A program made the translations under genes and the position numbers. The notes beneath the pieces are model-generated. The model was given only the letters and a program-made list of their open reading frames with translations. It was not told the DNA's origin and made no database searches. Shown one piece after another: positions 63,301 through 64,000 of a stretch of 64,000 nucleotides of DNA. The first letter of the stretch is position 1, and every line of letters begins with the position of its first letter. The stretch is from NCBI RefSeq assembly GCF_047495875.1, contig NC_092467.1, positions 11,497,566 through 11,561,565 on the forward strand, in the 5' to 3' direction. This DNA is from Pithys albifrons albifrons (taxonomy: Eukaryota > Chordata > Aves > Passeriformes > Thamnophilidae).

Positions 63301-64000
63301 GGTTACTAAAAAATACAACTTCTCAATGTAAATAAAAAATTAATGGAAGTCTAGTAAGAGACGTTCAAACTTGTTAAAATTTTACTTTATCATTCAAGAT
63401 GATATTGCAGATTATTGCAGCTCAGAAAACAAACAGGGGGAGATTTGAAAAATTGGGCAATACACTTTATGTTTGTAGGTTGTTTGCACAGGAATCCCTT
63501 TTCCCACTGATGGTTGCTGGTCAGAAGCAGAGCAGGAGCAAGGCTGTGTAATTCCTCTGGGTGTTGGGGCTGCTGCTGTGACCTGAACAGGACAGCCAGC
63601 GCTTTGTACAGAAGCACTGGTAGTGCAGTGTCCCTGCATGTGGCCTCCTCTGGAGGTGTCTCCTGTCAGGCAGCAGAGCTGAAAAAGTTCTGTGTTCCCA
63701 TGGCCTGTTCGCTCACAGCTGGAACAAGCAACAGTTTTTTTAAAAAAATAAATATCTTAACCAAAAATAAAGAAGCTTGTCCTTTTGCTAATTTATCTGA
63801 CAATGCAAGAATCACTAACTCTTACATAAATGTAATGTACATTTTCAACATTGGTAAAGGTAAATGTTCAACTTATTTATGCAGTTAAAGAGGATGACAG
63901 GCAACTTCTCAACATAGAGCCAATACCCGCAGAGCAATTGCTCGACACGTACAAGAGGAAGATTGCAGATGAAGGAAGGCTTTTCCTGGATGAATTTCAG
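18300..64000 (+). CDS. PTPRC: PTPRC (CD45) gene, 5' two-fifths: signal peptide to juxtamembrane segment
   Basis: Span of the coding part visible here; the individual exons are listed separately. CD45 is the abundant leukocyte transmembrane tyrosine phosphatase that activates Src-family kinases in antigen-receptor signalling (family knowledge). Seen directly: fifteen exons with AG acceptors and GT donors whose lengths (67 coding nt, then 27, 138, 87, 33, 210, 102, 147, 135, 159, 200, 61, 109, 32 and 116) sum to 1623 nt and read through without a stop as 541 residues. Order: signal peptide 1-22, Ser/Thr/Pro-rich stalk about 23-117, cysteine-rich domain 118-187, three FN3-like domains about 188-455, transmembrane helix about 460-481, cytoplasmic segment to 541. 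The extracellular part carries sixteen N-glycosylation sequons. The two phosphatase domains must lie beyond the right edge. Identification rests on the near-identical signal peptide, transmembrane and juxtamembrane segments; the ectodomain is divergent, as is usual for CD45. Confidence 0.95.
18367..20662 (+). other. PTPRC: PTPRC large intron, first part
   Basis: Start of the 32.3-kb intron between the signal-peptide exon and the 27-nt micro-exon. No repeat family or second gene recognised in this part; AT-rich with random short frames. Mammalian PTPRC also has a very long intron at this place, so the size is expected. Confidence 0.6.
20663..20842 (+). repeat. A/C-rich, G-depleted low-complexity tract
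   Basis: About 180 bp that is nearly free of G on the plus strand and rich in CCAAAA, AACCCC and CCCCCCC runs (for example ACCCAAAAACCCCTAACCC near 20798). The minus strand thus carries several G-runs (GGGTTAGGGG, GGG, GGGGGGG) able to form a G-quadruplex. It is open in one frame purely because of composition; no gene is called. Confidence 0.7.
21076..21195 (+). mobile_element. ERVL-type LTR fragment, plus orientation
   Basis: CTGGGATAGCATTAATTTTC, then ATCATAGTAGCTACTGTGGG, and further on GTGTTGATAACACAGAGATT match, with ordinary decay, the first roughly 110 bases of a very common avian ERV LTR as I remember it. The same LTR start is present in the opposite orientation at 22400-22500. No TG terminus remains and the rest of this LTR is missing, so it is a truncated remnant. 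Assignment to the ERVL class is from memory. Confidence 0.65.
21196..21940 (-). mobile_element. ERVL-type leader and primer-binding site next to LTR
   Basis: Directly beside the LTR, on the minus strand, lies a degenerate tRNA-Lys-like primer-binding site: TGGCTTCACCCAATATGGGTC at plus positions 21909-21929. Sequence beyond it down to about 21290 (for example the plus-strand block GTCCATTTAGTCCATGGCTT) resembles the 5' leader of avian ERVs that I recall. No gag, pol or env frame survives, so this is a defective remnant. The left boundary is uncertain; part of 21196-21290 may be unrelated intron. Confidence 0.55.
21941..22500 (-). mobile_element. ERVL-type LTR, near full length, minus orientation
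   Basis: Read on the minus strand the block starts TGTGCTGATTTTGGCTGGGG at 22500 and ends TTAAACCACA at 21941, so it has TG...CA ends and is about 560 bp long. Promoter-like TATACAG lies at about plus 22219-22225, with the CRE-like TGATGTCAT nearby at 22232-22240, and an ATTAAA poly-A signal at plus 22066-22071. The order promoter then poly-A then PBS fixes the minus orientation. No 5-bp duplication is found across the single LTR, as expected because internal sequence follows it. A 13-A run at 22388-22400 is an internal expansion. Confidence 0.85.
22501..25552 (+). other. PTPRC: PTPRC large intron, second part
   Basis: Intronic sequence with no recognised repeat or gene. The GC-richer patch 24020-24440 is open on both strands at once (about 130 and 118 codons), which reflects composition; no domain or splice structure is seen. 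A short poly-A run lies at 24593-24606. Confidence 0.5.
25553..25715 (+). repeat. MIR-like ancient SINE fragment
   Basis: CACCTCAGTTTCATCATCTG (25664-25683), preceded by a TGTGAATTGTTAAGTCG block, follows the conserved core order of MIR-family CORE-SINEs (a tgtgacc...caagtcactt block then cctcagtttcctcatctgt). Sense orientation. The left end is uncertain because decay is high. Old, shared by amniotes. Confidence 0.6.
25716..28317 (+). other. PTPRC: PTPRC large intron, third part
   Basis: No recognised repeat or gene. A TG-rich short stretch is present at 26650-26700. A 128-codon open frame at 27663-28049 shows no domain and no splice context suggesting a gene. Confidence 0.5.
28318..28440 (-). 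repeat. Ancient amniote interspersed repeat fragment
   Basis: The order GTCACAGTCATGATCAAGTG, then CAAGGTGCTGTACAAACCTA, then AATACAGTCTTGTCCTCAAA follows a repeat tail very common in turtle and crocodile genomes, which I remember as ...aggcgctgtacaaacac...agacagtccctgccccaaagagc. The family name is uncertain (MIR-like or old CR1-like). It sits inside a chance 220-codon minus-strand open frame (28010-28672). Confidence 0.5.
28441..29374 (+). other. PTPRC: PTPRC large intron, fourth part
   Basis: No gene recognised. It contains a perfect 10-bp inverted repeat, ACATTCTCTC / GAGAGAATGT at 28978-28987 and 28996-29005, next to an ACACAT-rich microsatellite. Confidence 0.5.
29375..29495 (+). repeat. 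G/T-rich low-complexity tract with G-quadruplex motif
   Basis: About 120 bp of T-runs alternating with G-runs. A strict quadruplex motif, GGGGGGATGGGTGGGTGGG, lies at 29426-29444, on the strand that would be transcribed into PTPRC pre-mRNA. Composition is roughly the complement of the A/C tract at 20663-20842. Confidence 0.8.
29496..31361 (+). other. PTPRC: PTPRC large intron, fifth part
   Basis: No repeat family, RNA gene or exon recognised. Ordinary AT-rich intron. Confidence 0.5.
31362..31692 (+). mobile_element. 5S-rRNA-derived SINE, near-complete, with 13-bp target-site duplications
   Basis: The head at 31371-31480 is 5S rRNA-like: CGGAAGCTAAGCAGGGT and TTGGATGGGAGACCTCCTGGGAA are the internal pol III box A and box C regions. 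A middle domain (31481-31550) and a tail (31551-31665) follow, ending in an ACAAAC-type repeat. ATTTATGACCATG occurs exactly at 31362-31374 and 31680-31692, showing a complete recent insertion. The tail recurs alone at 6496-6628. A non-poly-A tail suggests an RTE-type LINE partner. I recall that bird lineages which received AviRTE carry rRNA- or tRNA-headed SINEs, but I cannot confirm the family name. Confidence 0.92.
31693..41035 (+). other. PTPRC: PTPRC large intron, sixth part
   Basis: About 9.3 kb without any feature I can support. A perfect 9-bp hairpin with a 3-nt loop, AAAGCCCTT-gca-AAGGGCTTT, lies at 31792-31812. Poly-A or poly-T runs and short TA repeats (37237-37252) are present. 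GC-richer patches at 37860-38170 and 39540-39680 carry open frames on both strands but no recognised protein. Confidence 0.5.
41036..41555 (-). mobile_element. Candidate ERV LTR and primer-binding site, minus orientation
   Basis: On the minus strand, TGGTGCCCAACTCTGGGGC (plus 41036-41054) is one insertion and a few changes away from the tRNA-Lys-type primer-binding site. Four bases beyond it lies the sequence ending ...CGGATCAGCA (plus 41059 onward), which would be the LTR 3' end. An AATAAA on the minus strand at plus 41130-41135 and a CATAAATA box near plus 41403-41411 fit LTR poly-A and promoter sites. The outer LTR end is uncertain; TGTCTTAG on the minus strand near plus 41549 is a guess. 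No coding remnant is seen to the left. Confidence 0.4.
41556..44179 (+). other. PTPRC: PTPRC large intron, seventh part
   Basis: No recognised element. A GC-richer patch at 43020-43260 (CCCAGCCCCCAGCGCC and CCTGCCCTGCCCTCAGCCC) and a T-run at 43463-43475 are the only compositional oddities. Confidence 0.5.
44180..44237 (-). repeat. CR1 LINE 3'-end fragment
   Basis: TAGAATCGTCATAGGCTTGG followed by GTTGAAAGGGCCTTTAACTT and GTCTAGTTCCATCCTCC matches the avian CR1 3' terminus in reverse complement (agaatcatagaatggtttgggttggaagggacctt...), more diverged than the 17.6-kb copy. Confidence 0.75.
44238..49239 (+). other. PTPRC: PTPRC large intron, eighth part
   Basis: No recognised repeat or gene. 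The block 47020-47650 is GC-rich with long open frames on both strands (up to 173 codons on the minus strand); I see no domain, no conserved splice pair and no repeat match. Poly-T of 15 at 48173-48187. Confidence 0.5.
49240..50486 (+). mobile_element. CR1 LINE, 5'-truncated, interrupted by a solo LTR
   Basis: The left part (49240-49519) carries the end of the CR1 reverse transcriptase region: TTTGCAGATGACATGAAGCT encodes the catalytic F-A-D-D block, followed by CTGAGCAGTGCAGTTGACAC. The frame is broken by stops. The right part (49898-50486) continues with GGTGGATGAAAAGCTGGATG, then the typical CR1 3' region, and ends in three degenerate 8-mers ATTCTGTG ATTTTATG ATTCTATA at 50463-50486. Sense on the plus strand. 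Removing 49520-49891 and one duplication joins the two parts without loss. The end lies 186 nt before a PTPRC micro-exon. Confidence 0.95.
49520..49891 (-). mobile_element. Solo ERV LTR (372 bp) nested in CR1, 6-bp duplication
   Basis: Block with TG...CA ends (plus strand TGTGGCGACTC ... GCTGAACA) flanked by CTTGGG at 49514-49519 and 49892-49897; the CR1 sequence has a single CTTGGG here. On the minus strand a TTTAATAAATG poly-A signal lies about 65 nt before the 3' end and a TATTATAACTT box upstream of it, so the LTR is minus. A 6-bp duplication is usual for class II (ERVK/alpharetrovirus-like) elements. There is no internal sequence: a solo LTR left by recombination. Confidence 0.9.
50672..50698 (+). 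CDS. PTPRC: PTPRC micro-exon, start of mature mucin-like segment
   Basis: A 27-nt exon between CTCTTTTTCAG (ends 50671) and G|GTAAGAAAC (donor from 50699). It is read in phase 1 from the preceding exon and gives GQEATTNTP, ending again in phase 1. Both the length and the GQ.....TP pattern match the 27-nt mammalian exon that follows the signal peptide exon. Residues 23-31, Thr-rich and a likely O-glycosylation target. It sits only 186 nt downstream of the end of a CR1 insertion (50486). Confidence 0.85.
50699..51116 (+). other. PTPRC: PTPRC intron before variable exon
   Basis: A 418-nt intron. I searched it for an exon equivalent to mammalian exon A. Every AG...GT block that could be read in phase 1 hits a stop within a few codons (for example after the CAG near 50921 and after CCCAG at 51009), so none is called. 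A small ATGAA tandem (GAAATGAAATGAAATATG) lies at about 50793-50807. Confidence 0.7.
51117..51254 (+). CDS. PTPRC: PTPRC variable exon, most like mammalian exon B
   Basis: A 138-nt exon, phase 1 to phase 1, so it can be included or skipped without changing the frame. The acceptor is CTCTCACCACAG ending at 51116; the donor is CCAG|GTTTGC at 51255, a weak match to GTRAGT. It encodes about 46 residues (32-77) with no hydrophobic stretch and no cysteine; 21 of them are Ser, Thr or Pro, fitting an O-glycosylated stalk. The start ([14 protein letters not shown]) aligns with mammalian CD45RB (G-V-S-S then T-H at similar spacing), hence the B assignment. The exon is clearly GC-richer than its introns. 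No A-like or C-like exon with an open phase-1 frame and good splice sites was found in the flanking introns. Weak-donor skipping is inference. Confidence 0.82.
51255..52012 (+). other. PTPRC: PTPRC intron after variable exon
   Basis: A 758-nt intron, where mammalian exon C would be expected. No Ser/Thr-rich block with acceptor, open phase-1 frame and donor is visible. The rest is AT-rich without repeats. Confidence 0.65.
52013..52099 (+). CDS. PTPRC: PTPRC stalk exon (constitutive-type, exon 7-like)
   Basis: An 87-nt exon, phase 1-1, after the acceptor ATTTCCTTACAG (ends 52012) and before ATAG|GTGACA (donor from 52100). It encodes residues 78-106, beginning [11 protein letters not shown]: Ser/Thr-rich, one N-glycosylation sequon (NST), no cysteine. 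It resembles the mammalian exon after the variable cassettes, which begins with a similar D-x-Y-x-N pattern. Skipping it would also keep the frame. Confidence 0.85.
   Translation: MITIQHPCTAPSHQSACQQTLGSPPLTQ
52100..53421 (+). other. PTPRC: PTPRC intron
   Basis: 1.3 kb with no recognised repeat. A short Asn/Ser/Thr-coding stretch after the TAG at 52490 lacks a donor before an in-frame stop and is not called. Confidence 0.6.
53422..53454 (+). CDS. PTPRC: PTPRC micro-exon, end of stalk
   Basis: A 33-nt exon with acceptor TTTTCTTATAG (ends 53421) and donor CTTGTT|GTAAGA. Phase 1-1, giving [11 protein letters not shown] with the last codon split. The TTTATTP motif is almost the same as the mammalian TTTIATTP just before the first cysteine of the ectodomain, which confirms the exon despite its size. 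It carries residues 107-117 and links the mucin-like stalk to the cysteine-rich domain. Confidence 0.85.
53455..54267 (+). other. PTPRC: PTPRC intron with A/C-rich tract
   Basis: 813 nt. An A/C-rich run (AAAACCCCACAAAACAACC and on) at about 53559-53592 is roughly complementary to the T/G-rich run in the next intron. Confidence 0.6.
54268..54477 (+). CDS. PTPRC: PTPRC exon, cysteine-rich membrane-distal domain D1
   Basis: A 210-nt exon from acceptor TTTTCTTTTAG (ends 54267) to donor CATCAG|GTAGGT, phase 1-1. It encodes residues 118-187, including CNISYS at the start, then TACRKYS, LPKCRKY and TESCDD, so four cysteines plus three sequons (NIS, NLT, NIT). This corresponds to the first structured CD45 domain. 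Sequence identity to mammals is low apart from cysteine spacing, in keeping with the rapid evolution of the CD45 ectodomain. A T/G-rich tract starts 24 nt after the donor. Confidence 0.88.
54478..55058 (+). other. PTPRC: PTPRC intron with T/G-rich tract beside donor
   Basis: 581 nt. A T/G-rich tract (TTTTTTTGGGTTTTG, GTTGGTTGTTTGG, and on) occupies 54501-54573, starting 24 nt after the donor of the D1 exon. Confidence 0.7.
55059..55160 (+). CDS. PTPRC: PTPRC exon, first half of FN3-like domain D2
   Basis: A 102-nt exon, acceptor CTCTTTTCAG (ends 55058), donor CAAAG|GTAAGC, phase 1-1. Residues 188-221 contain SEPFVVEKV, then AEFCWSRS with the conserved FN3 Trp next to a Cys, then [10 protein letters not shown]. 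Two sequons (NTS, NVT). Pairs with the next exon to form one FN3-like domain; division of each domain over two exons is typical of the CD45 ectodomain. Confidence 0.88.
55161..56022 (+). other. PTPRC: PTPRC intron with potential hairpin
   Basis: 862 nt. GGCTGGTCCTGG at 55530-55541 and CCTGGACCAGCC at 55565-55576 are inverted repeats with one mismatch and a 23-nt loop, inside a GC-richer block 55480-55610. No repeat family is recognised. Confidence 0.55.
56023..56169 (+). CDS. PTPRC: PTPRC exon, second half of FN3-like domain D2
   Basis: A 147-nt exon, acceptor TTGTGTCTACAG (ends 56022), donor ATGGTG|GTAAGT, phase 1-1. Residues 222-270: [20 protein letters not shown] shows the CD45 pattern of a conserved L-x-P then Y-x-C near the domain end, and FTITTDYG closes the domain, like the mammalian T-D-F-G. 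Two sequons (NCT, NFT). Confidence 0.9.
56170..57030 (+). other. PTPRC: PTPRC intron
   Basis: 861 nt, AT-rich, nothing recognised beyond a pyrimidine-rich patch around 56290-56420. Confidence 0.6.
57031..57165 (+). CDS. PTPRC: PTPRC exon, first half of FN3 domain D3
   Basis: A 135-nt exon, acceptor TTTTACAACAG (ends 57030), donor CAAAT|GTAAGC, phase 1-1. Residues 271-315 start [12 protein letters not shown], a classical FN3 A-strand (P-x-x-P then hydrophobic positions), followed by VTATWAEP with the FN3 core Trp and a C'-strand YYVRYLC. Two sequons (NLS, NTS). The small insert [12 protein letters not shown] is typical of FN3 loops. Confidence 0.9.
57166..58455 (+). other. PTPRC: PTPRC intron with GC-rich block
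   Basis: 1.29 kb. A GC-rich block at about 57760-58240 contrasts with the flanks and has open frames on both strands (125 codons minus, 99 plus). It begins TGTCAGGTTTAAGC, like an LTR start, but I could not find a matching end or duplication, so it stays unassigned. Confidence 0.5.
58456..58614 (+). CDS. PTPRC: PTPRC exon, second half of FN3 domain D3
   Basis: A 159-nt exon, acceptor ATTTTTTTAG (ends 58455), donor GGAG|GTAAAT, phase 1-1. The first codon is completed by the previous exon (Cys). Residues 316-368 include [15 protein letters not shown], the FN3 F-strand (Y-x-V-x-V-x-A pattern), and end RYFKTEQG. Three sequons (NIT, NYS, NVT). Confidence 0.9.
58615..59525 (+). other. PTPRC: PTPRC intron with GATA microsatellite
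   Basis: 911 nt. A simple repeat at about 58826-58870 grades from AGAGACAG into GATAGATAGATAGA and is likely polymorphic. Otherwise nothing recognised. Confidence 0.7.
59526..59725 (+). CDS. PTPRC: PTPRC exon, main part of membrane-proximal FN3 domain D4
   Basis: A 200-nt exon, acceptor TTGTGTACAG (ends 59525), donor TTTAGG|GTAAGT; starts in phase 1 and ends in phase 0, the only such change in the ectodomain. Residues 369-435 begin VPEEVTAL and include [17 protein letters not shown], which matches mammalian CD45 D4 well (N-C-D-F then D-L then T-x-Y-T-F). Three sequons (NTT, NKS, NYT). Confidence 0.92.
59726..60879 (+). other. PTPRC: PTPRC intron
   Basis: 1.15 kb, AT-rich, nothing recognised. 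Confidence 0.6.
60880..60940 (+). CDS. PTPRC: PTPRC exon, last strand of D4 and membrane-proximal linker
   Basis: A 61-nt exon, acceptor CACTGCATGCAG (ends 60879), donor CCAGAT|GTAAGT; phase 0 in, phase 1 out. It gives [20 protein letters not shown] (residues 436-455), the last beta strand of the domain plus a basic linker. Its split last codon is completed as Tyr by the transmembrane exon, making YNSKAL across the junction as in mammals. Confidence 0.9.
60941..61438 (+). other. PTPRC: PTPRC intron with poly-C run
   Basis: 498 nt. Fourteen consecutive C at 61342-61355 within a C-rich tract from 61332, upstream of the transmembrane exon acceptor. It probably varies in length. Confidence 0.7.
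61439..61547 (+). CDS. PTPRC: PTPRC exon, transmembrane helix
   Basis: A 109-nt exon, acceptor CTGTTGCTAG (ends 61438), donor CTTAG|GTAAGC; phase 1 in, phase 2 out. After NSK comes the uncharged run of about 22 residues [18 protein letters not shown]... (residues 460-481), then the stop-transfer and cytoplasmic start [11 protein letters not shown]. This is nearly identical to the mammalian CD45 transmembrane segment and is the single most decisive match in the window. A run of 14 C (61342-61355) lies about 85 nt before the acceptor. Confidence 0.96.
61548..62736 (+). other. PTPRC: PTPRC intron
   Basis: 1.19 kb. A GC-richer block at 61960-62260 has open frames on the minus strand (up to 128 codons) but no recognised protein or repeat. 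Confidence 0.55.
62737..62768 (+). CDS. PTPRC: PTPRC micro-exon, cytoplasmic juxtamembrane linker
   Basis: A 32-nt exon, acceptor TTGCTTCTTACAG (ends 62736), donor TTGCAG|GTGAGT; phase 2 in, phase 1 out. It reads [11 protein letters not shown]. Mammals have a small exon at the same place with unrelated sequence, so support comes from splice sites, phase fit on both sides and position. The four serines could be phosphorylation sites (speculative). Confidence 0.8.
62769..63884 (+). other. PTPRC: PTPRC intron
   Basis: 1.1 kb. A GC-richer patch at 63490-63720 with open frames on both strands; nothing recognised. Confidence 0.55.
63885..64000 (+). CDS. PTPRC: PTPRC exon, juxtamembrane segment before the first phosphatase domain (cut by window edge or ending at it)
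   Basis: The acceptor is ACTTATTTATGCAG (ends 63884). The 116 visible nt read in phase 1 and give [18 protein letters not shown] followed by [17 protein letters not shown], almost identical to the mammalian segment that leads into phosphatase domain D1. Residues 503-541. The window stops at the codon for the Gln of EFQ, so the donor cannot be seen and I cannot tell whether the exon continues. The catalytic domains are outside the window. Confidence 0.95.

Noticed and set aside
1..64000. CRISPR arrays, bacterial operons, tRNA genes
   Set aside because: No regularly spaced direct repeats, no ribosome binding sites with long ORFs, and no cloverleaf with a clear B box was noticed; the window is vertebrate nuclear DNA.

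Overview
This is a vertebrate nuclear DNA window, almost certainly from a bird. It has long introns with canonical GT/AG splice sites, CR1 LINE remnants ending in the 8-bp repeats typical of avian CR1, endogenous retrovirus (ERV) LTRs of a kind abundant in birds, and a lymphocyte gene split into many small phase-1 exons. None of the bacterial-style open reading frames looks like an intact gene. Coding content is confined to one plus-strand gene, PTPRC (CD45, receptor-type tyrosine phosphatase C), which starts at about 18.25 kb and runs off the right edge.

Layout. Positions 1-18250 lie upstream of the first recognised PTPRC exon and hold no gene I can identify, apart from a truncated SINE/LINE tail at 6484-6640 and two weak exon-like candidates. 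The signal-peptide exon is at 18251-18366. A 32.3-kb intron follows (18367-50671), filled with old repeats: a pair of ERVL-type LTR pieces in opposite orientation (21076-22500), a MIR-like SINE, another ancient amniote repeat, a G-quadruplex tract, a complete 5S-rRNA-derived SINE with 13-bp target-site duplications (31362-31692), an LTR/primer-binding-site junction near 41.05 kb, and a CR1 LINE (49240-50486) carrying a nested minus-strand solo LTR with 6-bp duplications. From 50672 to 64000 there are fourteen further PTPRC exons. They encode the mucin-like N-terminal segment, a cysteine-rich domain, three fibronectin-III-like domains, the transmembrane helix and the start of the cytoplasmic juxtamembrane segment. 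The window ends exactly at residue Gln of the EFQ that precedes the first phosphatase domain.

The fifteen exons join in one frame (1623 nt, 541 codons) and every junction phase agrees, which is the strongest evidence for the model. Only one exon resembling the mammalian alternatively spliced A/B/C exons is visible. It is most like B and has a weak donor, so the avian variable region seems reduced. The most interesting non-genic items are the SINE, whose body and tail are built from perfect hairpins kept in a second copy, and the nested or inverted ERV arrangements.
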